DNA from: Kitasatospora sp044457565 | GTDB lineage: Bacteria > Actinomycetota > Actinomycetes > Streptomycetales > Streptomycetaceae | Direction of reading: 5' to 3' | Length of the DNA stretch: 64,000 nt | NCBI RefSeq assembly: GCF_044457565.1 | Contig: NZ_JBITGZ010000004.1 | Coordinates: 1-64,000, forward strand | Shown here: one piece after another, positions 16,432-24,337 of the stretch | Position numbering within the stretch: position 1 is the stretch's first letter | How the letters are laid out: each line of letters starts with the position of its first letter | Notes under the pieces: generated by a model | What the model saw: only the letters and a program-made list of their open reading frames with translations | What the model was told of the DNA's origin: nothing | Databases searched by the model: none | Program-made: the position numbers and the translations under genes

Positions 16432-16674
16432 TCAGCGCGGGTCGAGCAGGAGCAGGGCGAGATCGGCGCCCTGCCGGCCGAGCGCGCGGGAGTAGCGGAG
16501 CAGCATCTCGTTCTCGCGGGCAAGGTCCACCTGCGGGAGCCGCAGCGCGCGGCGGTGCTCCTGGAGACCGGCCAGCAGCCGGGTACGTTCGCGGACCAGG
16601 TCGATGATGGCGTTGTCGAGTTCCGCGATCCGGCCGTAGTGCTCGGCGAGACCGCCACGGGCCGTGTCCGGCAC
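16432..16674 (-). CDS. AroQ-type chorismate-mutase-like protein, 80 aa
   Basis: An all-helical 80-residue protein with a GTG start preceded by GGGGG. AEHYGRIAELDNAIIDLV, then RERTRLLAGLQEHR and DLARENEML, follow the three-helix layout of AroQ mutases (R-I-LD, R-R-L, RE). The lysine usually found after the first long helix is replaced by arginine in EHRRA, so catalysis is uncertain. It follows the exported SnoaL-like gene by 30 bp. With the lyase-like protein at 10.7 kb it places chorismate at the centre of the cluster's chemistry. Confidence 0.6.
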   Translation of the reverse strand: MPDTARGGLAEHYGRIAELDNAIIDLVRERTRLLAGLQEHRRALRLPQVDLARENEMLLRYSRALGRQGADLALLLLDPR

Positions 16675-16704
16675 GGCATACCCCCTGACTGTCCGTCGGC
16701 CGCA

Positions 16705-17298
16705 CTACCTGCCGTCGAGCTGGGCCTGGAGGACGGACTGGTTGAAGTAGGCCTTCGCCTCGCGGATCAGGCCGTGGGAGTCCAGCTGGTAGATGTTGAT
16801 CCCGGACCAGTTGACGGGGCGGTTCGACCTGGTGACCGCAGCGGCCCGCCAGGAGACCGCGACCAGGTCGCCCACGGTGTGCGCCTCGATCGGGGTGATC
16901 CCGATGAAGGGCCGGAACTGGGGGAGGACCGACCTGAGGCGCGCCCTGATCGCCTCCCGTCCGTGCAGCGGCGGTTGGCCCACCGGGTCGTGGAAGACGG
17001 CGTTGACGGCGAAGCTCTCGGCCCACGCGTCGGCGTCCGCCCGCTGGGAGGCGGCGAAGAACTGGAGCACCGAGTTGGGCATCGCGGGGAACCCGGCGTA
17101 CTCGTTGGGGCGGTGGTGGGCCGTCAGCGGTGCCGGTTCCTGCACCTGTTCGGTGGAAGTGGGAGTGGGAGTGGGAGCGGGGGCTGCGGCGGCCGGCGTT
17201 GCGGAGGCGAGCGGGCCGGCCAGCGCCCCGAAGCCCAGCGCCGCCCCGATACCGAGGGCCTGCCGGCGTCCGATGGATGGTTGCTGTGCCGTGGTCAC
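16705..17298 (-). CDS. Tat-exported SnoaL/NTF2-like protein
   Basis: 197 aa from a GTG at 17298. The N-terminus (GRRQALGIGAALGFGALAGP, then ATPAAAA) is a twin-arginine signal peptide, followed by a threonine/proline linker. The NTF2-like domain (PNSVLQFFAASQRADADAWA, FHDPVGQPPLHGREAIRARL, NWSGINIYQLDSHGLIREAK) is a close paralogue of the protein at 20669. Such domains are cyclases, isomerases or binding proteins. Export of one copy suggests a step outside the membrane. No catalytic Asp/His can be assigned with confidence. Confidence 0.75.
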   Translation of the reverse strand: MTTAQQPSIGRRQALGIGAALGFGALAGPLASATPAAAAPAPTPTPTSTEQVQEPAPLTAHHRPNEYAGFPAMPNSVLQFFAASQRADADAWAESFAVNAVFHDPVGQPPLHGREAIRARLRSVLPQFRPFIGITPIEAHTVGDLVAVSWRAAAVTRSNRPVNWSGINIYQLDSHGLIREAKAYFNQSVLQAQLDGR

Positions 17299-17608
17299 GA
17301 GGTGCTCACTTGTCTCTCGGGCGCGCGGTGGCGGAGGTGGCTCGGGGGGAATGTGGCGGGCAGCGCCCGGCCGTCGGGGCCGGCCGTCGGGCCGGACACC
17401 GGCGGTAGCGACGGCCGCCGACGGCCGGCGAGGCGGACGCCGAAGGTGAGGGCGCGGACCTGCCCGACGTCGGACTGGATGCGGCCGACGCCCAGCCGTG
17501 GCGTGGCTGCGGGTGCGGCGCTGATCGTGCCGGGTGCCCGCCGGGCGGTCCCCGGGGCGCTGCGCCGCCGCGCCGTGCGGCGAACATTGATTCGAAGGCT
17601 GCGGAATC

Positions 17609-17638
17609 AACCTAGGATCGGCGTCCGGCCGGGTTCAA
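17609..17638 (-). promoter_or_regulatory. Candidate promoter for the exported SnoaL / mutase unit
   Basis: On the reverse strand, TTGAAC (17638-17633), an 18-bp spacer and TAGGTT (17614-17609) form a good sigma-70-type promoter. This leaves a leader of about 300 bases, rich in GC inverted repeats, before the GTG at 17298. No other gene is supported between 17299 and 17854. Confidence 0.45.
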
Positions 17639-17854
17639 CCTTTTCGATGAACTTGGAAACCGGCCCGCCGCCGGCCCGCTGCGGCCCGCAGCTGGCCGCT
17701 TGTACGGGCTCGCACCGGACGGGGCCGGGCCTCGTGCGCGCATGCCGACGCACCGCCGGGCGGTGTCTGCCCGGCGGTGGATGCGGGTGAGCCGAGGGGG
17801 TGGCCGGCCCCGACGGAGTGTCAGGCCCCGGTGCAGGAGCCGGAGCCGGGCCCG

Positions 17855-18439
17855 CTAACCCTCCGCGATGGCCACGGCGGCGGCGATGGTGGCCGCTTTG
17901 ACCCGGTCGAGCGCATCCGCGTCATCGCCCATGATCATGCGGCGCACCTGCGGGACGGCCAGCGGCCACCCCACCAGGGCCGTGAAGAGCAGCAGCATCG
18001 CGGGAGCGTCGATCGCCTTGATCCGCTCGGAAGCGTCCGACCGCACGCTGTTCAGCGCGGCCGCCTTCTCCTGGTAATGGGCCTTGCGCAGTTCCTCGTC
18101 CGGGACGGTGCGGTCGCCGTACTCCAGGGCCTCCCAGAGCAGCAGGCGGGTCACCTCCGGGTGGTCCTGGTGGTAGGTGAAGAGCCGGTCGACGTAGTCG
18201 GTGACGTCGGCCGCGTCCGTCGGTGCCGGTACCGCTGCGGCGAGTTCGCCCAGGGTCTGCTCCAGCACGGTGGCGAAGAGCTTCTCCTTGTCGCCGAAGT
18301 ACAGGTAGATCGCCTGCTTGTTGGCCTGTGCGGCCTGGGCGATCCGGTCCACCCGGGCGCCGGCGACGCCGTACTGGGCGAACTCCGCCAAGGCGGCCTG
18401 GTAGAGCCGGTTCCGGGTCTGTTCGGAGCGTGAGGTCAT
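17855..18439 (-). CDS. TetR-family regulator of the exporter and cluster
   Basis: 194 aa from the ATG at 18439, with AGGAGG eleven bases upstream; a TTG at 18448 is an alternative. The helix-turn-helix reads YGVAGARVDRIAQAAQANKQ, then AIYLYFGDKEKLFATV, and the helical C-terminal ligand domain is of normal length. It is divergent from an MFS exporter with a near-perfect 22-bp dyad between them. The same sequence pattern precedes the aldo/keto reductase at 7.3 kb, so it probably controls both export and at least one biosynthetic transcript. Confidence 0.88.
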   Translation of the reverse strand: MTSRSEQTRNRLYQAALAEFAQYGVAGARVDRIAQAAQANKQAIYLYFGDKEKLFATVLEQTLGELAAAVPAPTDAADVTDYVDRLFTYHQDHPEVTRLLLWEALEYGDRTVPDEELRKAHYQEKAAALNSVRSDASERIKAIDAPAMLLLFTALVGWPLAVPQVRRMIMGDDADALDRVKAATIAAAVAIAEG

Positions 18440-18489
18440 CGTGGCCAAGGCCTCCTGTGTAAGGGATCCCTGGACAGGCTAACAAGAGA

Positions 18490-18540
18490 CTGGTTAGTTT
18501 AAACCGTCCAGTTGAATAAACCATCTGGTTGGTGTAGAAC
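18490..18540 (+). promoter_or_regulatory. TetR operator and exporter promoter
   Basis: A 22-bp dyad at 18490-18511 has outer arms CTGG/CCAG and a perfect core GTTTAAAC. Directly after it, -35 TTGAAT (18512-18517) and -10 TAGAAC (18535-18540) are 17 bp apart and point to the exporter gene. The segment from CCAGTTG to TAGAACTT is nearly the same as the promoter at 7328-7370 read on the other strand. Confidence 0.7.
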
Positions 18541-18727
18541 TTTGGAACGTCAAGCCAGCGCCCCCGATCCCCCGGGGGCGAGCCTCCGAGCCCGGCCGGG
18601 CAGGCGCCGGCAGCGCCGCCCGGATCCGATGAGTGAGCCCCGAGCGAGTCCCTGAGCGAGCCCCGCGACGACGAAACCCGGCTCCTCGCCCACCCCCTTC
18701 CGTGTGACCTGTGACCAAGGATCTGTC

Positions 18728-19966
18728 ATGACAGACGCCCCGTCCCCGCTGGTTCTCCCCCGTTCGGATCCCAAACCCGACTCCCCGTCCGTACGTCCCG
18801 TGCTGTTCCTGGTGATGGCGGTGTGCAGCGGGGCCACCGTCGCCAACGTCTACCTGGCACAGCCACTGCTCAAGCTGTTCGCCGACGGCCTCGGGGTCCC
18901 GCACTCCTCGGCCGGCGCCGTGGTCACCTGCGCCCAGTTCGGCTACGCCGCGGGCATCCTCTTCCTGGTGCCGATGGGAGACGTCCGCCGGCGCCGGCCG
19001 CTGCTCGCCGCGATGCTCACCGCCACCGTCGTCATGCTGCTCGCCGCGGCCGCGGCCCCTGGCCTCGCCGTGCTCGCGGCGGCCACCGCACTGGTCGGCA
19101 CGGCCACGGTCATCCCGCAGGTGCTCGTACCGCTGGCCTCCGAGCTGGCGGCGCCCGACAAGCGGGCCGCCGTGGTGGCGAACGTCCAGATCGGCCTGAT
19201 GACCGGGATCGTCGGCTCCCGCGTGATCGGCGGTACGGTCGGCGAGCTGCTCGGCTGGCGCGCCGTCTACATCCTGGCCGCGACGCTGACCGCACTCACC
19301 GGCGCGCTCACCCTCTGGCTGCTCCCCGGGGAGGGCAGCCGGCCCGCGATGAGCTACGGCAGTCTGCTCGCCTCGCTGCCGAGAATGGTGCGCGACGAGC
19401 CGTCCGTCCGGCACGCCTGCGTCCTGCACGGCACCCTGTTCGGTGCCTACAGTGCCACCTGGACCACCCTCGTGCTCGTCCTGACCGGCGATCACTACGG
19501 CTACAGCAGCGCCGTGGCCGGGCTGTTCGGGGTGCTCGGGCTGGCCGGAGCGCTCACCGCGCCCTGGGCGGGACGCTTCATCGACCGCCGCGGCGCGCTG
19601 CCGATCATCTTCTCCGCCCTCCTCATGACGCTCGCCTCGGCCGGTGCGTACGCGCTCGGCGGCAGCTCGCTGAGCGCCATGATCGTGGCCATCGTGCTCG
19701 CCAACGTCGCGGTGCAGTGGAGTCAGATCGCCAACCAGGCCCGGATCTTCGGCTATCTGCCGCAGGCCCGCAGCCGCGCCAACACGGTCTACATGGTGGC
19801 CGTCTTCCTCAGCGGAGCCATCGCCGCGGCCGTCGCCAGCGCCTGCTACGGCACCTGGGGTTGGGGCGGGGTGTGCGCCGTCCAGGCGACGCTGGCCCTG
19901 ATCGGCCTGCTCACCCTGCCGCTGATGCGGCGGCACGACCGCCGACACCCCCTGGCCACCCGCTGA
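18728..19966 (+). CDS. MFS multidrug/metabolite exporter
   Basis: 412 aa from the ATG at 18728 (AAGGA upstream) with twelve hydrophobic segments. The loop GDVRRRRPLLAAM after TM2 is the A-motif of major facilitator exporters (G-D-R-RR), and GRFIDRRGALP is its counterpart in the second half. It resembles proton-coupled drug efflux carriers. Its divergent TetR partner and position in the cluster make export of the cluster product, and self-protection, the probable job. Confidence 0.88.
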   Translation: MTDAPSPLVLPRSDPKPDSPSVRPVLFLVMAVCSGATVANVYLAQPLLKLFADGLGVPHSSAGAVVTCAQFGYAAGILFLVPMGDVRRRRPLLAAMLTATVVMLLAAAAAPGLAVLAAATALVGTATVIPQVLVPLASELAAPDKRAAVVANVQIGLMTGIVGSRVIGGTVGELLGWRAVYILAATLTALTGALTLWLLPGEGSRPAMSYGSLLASLPRMVRDEPSVRHACVLHGTLFGAYSATWTTLVLVLTGDHYGYSSAVAGLFGVLGLAGALTAPWAGRFIDRRGALPIIFSALLMTLASAGAYALGGSSLSAMIVAIVLANVAVQWSQIANQARIFGYLPQARSRANTVYMVAVFLSGAIAAAVASACYGTWGWGGVCAVQATLALIGLLTLPLMRRHDRRHPLATR

Positions 19967-20001
19967 GCAGCTCTCGCCGTCGTGCCACGAGGAGCCCGAA
20001 C

Positions 20002-20475
20002 ATGACACACGACGTCCGCACGGCCCCGCGCGCCACCTCGCGCACGGCCCCGCGCACCACCCCACGCCCCGCCTCCCGCACCACCTCTCGGCCTGCCGAG
20101 GAGCGACCCGGCCGCCGGCCGGACGATATCTCCGACGCGGCCCTGGAAGACCACCTGACCATGCTCTTCAAGGCGCTGAGCGACCCGATCCGGCTGGGGA
20201 TCGTGCGCATCCTGCTGCGCCGCGAGAGCCGCGAGGCCTGTGTCGGAGAGCTGCTGATCTCCTTCCACCAGACCGGCTCGACCGTCAGCCACCACCTGAA
20301 GATCCTGCTCGGCGCGGGGCTGGTGACCCGCCGCCGCCAGGGCACCCGGCTCTTCTACCGCCTGCGGGCGGAGGAACTGCGCAACGTCGACCTGCTGCTC
20401 ACCCAGCTCGGCGACGTGTCGCAGCCGCGCCAGCACCACACCCTTCCGGGCCGGCCGCTGACCACCCGCGGCTGA
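20002..20475 (+). CDS. ArsR-family winged-helix regulator
   Basis: 157 aa with GAGGAG before the ATG. An arginine/threonine/proline-rich, probably disordered N-terminal 40 residues precede the ArsR fold (LFKALSDPIRLGIVRILL, GSTVSHHLKILLGAGLVTRR, GTRLFYRL). The metal-binding ELCVCDL motif is reduced to one cysteine (ACVGEL), so classical arsenic or zinc sensing is unlikely. It starts 35 bp after the exporter and is probably co-transcribed with it. Confidence 0.85.
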   Translation: MTHDVRTAPRATSRTAPRTTPRPASRTTSRPAEERPGRRPDDISDAALEDHLTMLFKALSDPIRLGIVRILLRRESREACVGELLISFHQTGSTVSHHLKILLGAGLVTRRRQGTRLFYRLRAEELRNVDLLLTQLGDVSQPRQHHTLPGRPLTTRG

Positions 20476-20668
20476 TCCTCCCCGCGCCCATGCCCGCCGG
20501 GCGCCGAGCCCGGGCGGCGGGCCGTACCACCGAGAACTCCGGCGCACCGGACACACCGGACGCGTCGGACCCACCCGCCGGACAGCACGCTCCGGCACGT
20601 CCGTCGGACCTGCTCACCGGCCACATCCGCCGGACAGGTCGGTCGACCCAACAGAGAGAGGCACATCC

Positions 20669-21061
20669 ATGCCGAGCCCCGCCATGCCCAAGTCCGTCCT
20701 GCAGTTCTTCACCGCCTCGCAGCAGGGGGACGCCGACGCCTGGGCCGACGCGTTCGCCGAGGACGCCCTGTTCCACGACCCGGTGGGCCAGAAGCCGATC
20801 GAGGGCCGCGAGGCGATCCGGGCCTTCATCAAGTCCGTCCTGCCCAACTTCGACCCCTTCCTCGGCCTGACGCCGCTGGAGGCCCACACCGTCGGTCAGT
20901 TCGTCGCCGTGTCCTGGCACGGCTCGGCGGTGTCGACCACCGGACGTCCGGTCAACTGGTCGGGGATCAACGTCTACGAGCTCGACAGCGAGGGCCTGAT
21001 CCACGAGGCCAAGGCCTTCTTCAACCACGCGATCTTCGCGGCGCAGCTCGCCGACGCCTGA
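20669..21061 (+). CDS. SnoaL/NTF2-like protein, cytoplasmic
   Basis: 130 aa with GAGAGG before the ATG. It lacks a signal peptide but is otherwise strongly similar to the exported copy at 16705 (SVLQFFTASQQGDADAWADA, FHDPVGQKPIEGREAIRAF, TPLEAHTVG, NWSGINVYELDSEGLIHEAK). The family includes polyketide cyclases, hydroxylases and isomerases with a conical cavity. The paralogue pair suggests duplication followed by a change of compartment. An 18-bp stem terminator follows. Confidence 0.8.
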   Translation: MPSPAMPKSVLQFFTASQQGDADAWADAFAEDALFHDPVGQKPIEGREAIRAFIKSVLPNFDPFLGLTPLEAHTVGQFVAVSWHGSAVSTTGRPVNWSGINVYELDSEGLIHEAKAFFNHAIFAAQLADA

Positions 21062-21082
21062 TCCGGCCCCGGCCCCACGACA

Positions 21083-21131
21083 GCCACCGGAGCCGCCCCG
21101 GCCTTGGACAGCACGGGGCGGCTCCGGTGGC
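21083..21131 (+). terminator. Strong stem-loop after the SnoaL-like gene
   Basis: An 18-bp perfect stem (21083-21100 with 21114-21131, including GGAGCCGCCCCG/CGGGGCGGCTCC) with a 13-base loop lies 21 bp after the stop codon. It has no T-run, as is common in Streptomyces. The remaining 235 bp before the next gene show nothing further. Confidence 0.65.
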
Positions 21132-21366
21132 GCCGGCCCGCCCGCACCGCGGGCGGGGGGATTCCCCCGTCCCGTCCCGTCCCGTTCCCATCCGGAACCC
21201 GGCCGCGGAGACGGGCACCGCGGTCCGACGCGGCGGCTGCGGCCGTCGCTCGGCCTCGCCCCACCCGGCCCGTGCACGCGCGCCGATCACGGCGCACCCT
21301 GGAAGGGACCGGGGCAGCGGTGACTACCCCCGCGAGCCCACCGGCGCATGCGACGGGAGCGACGGC

Positions 21367-22404
21367 ATGACGGCGAGCGAGCGGCCGACGCCGACACCGG
21401 ACGGCACCACGGCCTGGGTCGTCGACCACACCGCCCCGGCGGCGGAGCACCCGCTGCGGCTGGTGGAACGCCCGCTGCCGACGCTCGGACCGTCCGAGCT
21501 GCTCGTCGAGGTCGCCGCCTGCGGCGTCTGCCGCACCGACCTGCACCTGGCCGAGGGCGACCTGGCCCCGCACCTGCCGCACTGCACCCCCGGCCACGAG
21601 ATCGTCGGACGAGTCGTACGCGCCGCCGGCGCCGAAGGCTTCGCCCCCGGTGACCGGGTCGGTGCCGCCTGGCTCGCCGGCACCTGCGGGCAGTGCCGGT
21701 ACTGCCGGTCCGGCCGGGAGAACCTCTGCCCGCGCTCGCGCTACACCGGCTGGGACGTGCACGGCGGCTACGCCCGGCACACGGTGGTCGACGCCCGGTT
21801 CGCCTACCGCCTGCCTGAGGGCCCGCCGGACGAGCAGCTGGCCCCGCTGCTGTGCGCCGGCATCATCGGTTACCGGGCGCTGGAACGCGCCGAGCTGCCG
21901 TCCGGCGGCCGGCTGGGTATCTACGGCTTCGGCGCCTCCGCGCACCTCACCGCCCAGCTCGCGCTCTCCCGCGGCGCCACCGTCCACGTCCTCACCCGCG
22001 GCGAGGGCGCCCGCCGACTGGCCCTGGAGCTCGGCGCGGCCTCGGCCAGGGGTGCGTACGACGCCCCGGCCGAGCCCCTGGACGCCGCGATCCTCTTCGC
22101 CCCCGTCGGCGACCTCGTGCCCGTGGCCCTGTCGGCCCTCGCCCGGGGCGGCACCCTCGCGGTGGCCGGCATCCACCTGACCGACATCCCCACCCTGGAC
22201 TACCAGCGGCACCTCTTCCAGGAGCGCACCCTGCGCAGCGTCACCGCCAACACCCGCGCCGACGGCCTCGCCTACCTCGCCGAGACCGCCCGCCACCGCC
22301 CAGCCGTCCACGCCCGGCCGTACCCCTTCGACGCGGCGCCGGCCGCACTGGCGGACCTGGCGGCCGGCCGGATCACCGGGGTGGCCGTCCTCCTCACCGG
22401 CTGA
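21367..22404 (+). CDS. Zinc-dependent alcohol dehydrogenase
   Basis: 345 aa from the ATG at 21367. The medium-chain dehydrogenase pattern is clear: catalytic-zinc region CGVCRTDLHLAEG and PGHEIVG, then the four-cysteine structural-zinc loop CGQCRYCRSGRENLC, then a cofactor region LGIYGFGASAHL. It resembles the AdhA-type branch that oxidises primary alcohols or reduces aldehydes with NAD(P)H. It follows the strong terminator, so it has its own promoter, and it may be either the last gene of the cluster or outside it. Confidence 0.88.
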   Translation: MTASERPTPTPDGTTAWVVDHTAPAAEHPLRLVERPLPTLGPSELLVEVAACGVCRTDLHLAEGDLAPHLPHCTPGHEIVGRVVRAAGAEGFAPGDRVGAAWLAGTCGQCRYCRSGRENLCPRSRYTGWDVHGGYARHTVVDARFAYRLPEGPPDEQLAPLLCAGIIGYRALERAELPSGGRLGIYGFGASAHLTAQLALSRGATVHVLTRGEGARRLALELGAASARGAYDAPAEPLDAAILFAPVGDLVPVALSALARGGTLAVAGIHLTDIPTLDYQRHLFQERTLRSVTANTRADGLAYLAETARHRPAVHARPYPFDAAPAALADLAAGRITGVAVLLTG

Positions 22405-22437
22405 GGCGACGATCCGCCCGCGTGCCCGCCCGGCCCG

Positions 22438-23409
22438 CTACACGCGGACGGCGATCTTGCCACCGATATGATCCTCCCTCAGATGCCGGACAGCCTCCGG
22501 GACTTCGGCCAGCGGGTAGGTCCGGTCGATGACGGGCGTCACCGAACCGGCCTCGATCAGCTCCGTGAGCAGCCGCAGGTCCGCCTGGCGCGGGGTGGCG
22601 GCGAGGGCGCGCAGTCGGTGACCGACGAACGGCGACAGCAGCAGGGCCCGCAGCTGCCGGTCGTTGCCGCCGATCCACCTGCCGCCGCCCTCGCCGCCGA
22701 CGATGACGAGGGTGCCGCGGGGGGTGAGGGCGCGGCGGAGCCCGGAGAGGCGGCGGTTGCCGGCGATGTCGAGGATGAGGTCATAGCGGCGGGTGCCGTC
22801 GACCGGGTCCTCGCGGGTGTAGTCGATGACCTCGTCGGCACCGGTCGAGCGGACCAGGTCCGCTCGACCGGTGCCGCAGACGCCAGTGACGTGGGCGCCG
22901 AGTGACTTGGCCAGCTGGACGGCGAAGGTGCCCACGCCGCCGGAGGCGCCGATGATCAGGACACGCTGGCCGGCCCGCAGGCGTCCGGCGTCGCGCAGGG
23001 CCTGGAGGGCGGTGCACGCGGAGATCGGGACGACGGCCGCCTGCTCGTGGGTGAGGTTCTCCGGCTTGGGCGCGAGCCTGTCCTGCTCGGCGCAGGCGTA
23101 CTCGGCGAACGACCCGTGGCAGCTGCCGTACACCTCGTCACCCGGCCGGAACCCGGTGACGCCGGGGCCGACGGCCTCCACGTACCCCGCGACGTCCATG
23201 CCGCGGGTGCGGACCTTGGGAGCCCGCAGGCCGAAGCCCGCCGCCCGGATCAGGTACGGCTCTCCCGCCGTCAGGTGCCAGACACCCGGGTCGACACCGG
23301 CGGCCCGGACCCGGACGAGCACCTGGCCGTCGCCGGGCACCGGCCGGTCGATCTCCTCCAGCCGCAGAACGGAGGGCGGCCCGTAGACGTCGTGGACGAT
23401 GGCCTTCAT
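22438..23409 (-). CDS. Zinc-free MDR/quinone-oxidoreductase-like dehydrogenase
   Basis: 323 aa. The sequence MKAIVHDVYGPPSVLRLEEI, the GMDVAGYVEAVGPGVTGFRP block and the NADPH-binding motif VLIIGASGGVGTFAVQLAKS identify the medium-chain family. It lacks the four structural cysteines of zinc enzymes. Such proteins reduce quinones or activated double bonds. It is convergent with the zinc dehydrogenase and has no evident functional link to its neighbours. Confidence 0.87.
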   Translation of the reverse strand: MKAIVHDVYGPPSVLRLEEIDRPVPGDGQVLVRVRAAGVDPGVWHLTAGEPYLIRAAGFGLRAPKVRTRGMDVAGYVEAVGPGVTGFRPGDEVYGSCHGSFAEYACAEQDRLAPKPENLTHEQAAVVPISACTALQALRDAGRLRAGQRVLIIGASGGVGTFAVQLAKSLGAHVTGVCGTGRADLVRSTGADEVIDYTREDPVDGTRRYDLILDIAGNRRLSGLRRALTPRGTLVIVGGEGGGRWIGGNDRQLRALLLSPFVGHRLRALAATPRQADLRLLTELIEAGSVTPVIDRTYPLAEVPEAVRHLREDHIGGKIAVRV

Positions 23410-23445
23410 GTGCGGTCTCCCTCGGACTAGGACATGCGACTGCGA

Positions 23446-23679
23446 CTACGACTCGGACTCGGGCTGGGATTCGGGGTACTGGAACACGTCGTCGAGCGGG
23501 ACGGCGAACACCCGGGCGATCTGGAAGGCCATCTCCAGGGAGGGCGAGTAGCGCCCCTGCTCGATGGCGATGACGGTCTGGCGGGTGACGCCGATCCGGC
23601 GGGCGAGCTCGGCCTGGGTCATCTCGCCGTGGGCGAAGCGCAGGGCCCGGATCGTGTTGGTGACCCTGGTCGGCTTCAC
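23446..23679 (-). CDS. XRE-family transcriptional regulator, 77 aa
   Basis: A compact Cro/CI-type protein: NTIRALRFAHGEMTQAELA, then RRIGVTRQTVIAIEQGRYSP and FAVPLDDVFQY, typical of the short group linked to small membrane proteins. The GTG start overlaps the TGA of the upstream gene (GTGA), so the two are translationally coupled. A perfect dyad upstream of the pair is its probable operator. Confidence 0.88.
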   Translation of the reverse strand: MKPTRVTNTIRALRFAHGEMTQAELARRIGVTRQTVIAIEQGRYSPSLEMAFQIARVFAVPLDDVFQYPESQPESES

Positions 23680-24104
23680 CACGGGTGGAATCCCAGCCGG
23701 TAGGCGGCGATCTTCGCCGTGGAGCCGAGGAGCGCCGAGAGCACGAAGGCCAGGTAGATGGCGTTGGCGATCCAGAACCGGTCGGCGCCGGCCATGGCCA
23801 GCACGAGCCCGGCCACGCCGCCGATCACCAGGAACGACTGCCCGATGTACTCGCCGAAGCGGTGGATCTCCCGGTCGCGCTGGTCCTTGGTGTCGGCCTC
23901 CCCCGGCGAGAGCAGGGCCACCGTGATGTTGAGCGCGATCGACGCGACGATCGCGGCGCCCACCGTCCACAGCAGCGCGGACACGTACGGCGCCTGCGCC
24001 AGCGGAACGCCGGCGGGCCGCCCGAGGACGACGACCAGGTACACGGCGTACGACGCGATCGTGACCAGCACCATGATCCAGGCGCGCTTCTCTTCGACTG
24101 CCAC
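23676..24104 (-). CDS. Four-helix membrane protein paired with an XRE regulator
   Basis: 142 aa from a GTG with GGAG upstream. Four transmembrane segments are predicted (IMVLVTIASYAVYLVVVL, LLWTVGAAIVASIALNITVA, GQSFLVIGGVAGLVLAM, IYLAFVLSALLGSTAKI), with a charged loop EADTKDQRDREIHRFG between the second and third. The arrangement resembles the DUF2178-type membrane proteins that accompany small XRE regulators. The function is unknown; the pair probably senses membrane or differentiation state. Confidence 0.75.
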   Translation of the reverse strand: MAVEEKRAWIMVLVTIASYAVYLVVVLGRPAGVPLAQAPYVSALLWTVGAAIVASIALNITVALLSPGEADTKDQRDREIHRFGEYIGQSFLVIGGVAGLVLAMAGADRFWIANAIYLAFVLSALLGSTAKIAAYRLGFHPW

Positions 24105-24160
24105 TCGCGCTCCTGATGTAAAGAAGACCTGACATCTGGAGTGTCAAGCAGTCTCGACAT

Positions 24161-24182
24161 GATGTCAAGCTTTCTTGACATC
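24161..24182. promoter_or_regulatory. Perfect dyad operator upstream of the membrane/XRE pair
   Basis: GATGTCAAG (24161-24169) and CTTGACATC (24174-24182) are perfect inverted repeats around CTTT. Further half-sites GACATC and GTGTCAAG lie at 24131-24147. On the reverse strand each CTTGACA also supplies a consensus -35 hexamer, so the regulator would compete with polymerase. Autoregulation by the XRE protein is the natural reading. Confidence 0.65.
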
Positions 24183-24337
24183 GCTGCTCGGGGGCCAGCC
24201 GTCGGCCGACCCGTCGGCCGGCACCGGCGGACGCCGTCGATCGCAGGCTCGCGCGGAGCCCCCGGAATCACCCAACTCGGCGTGATTATGGGCGAATGTC
24301 TGCGCGCGGGGCCCGGCGTCGGCAAGGATGACGGGCT

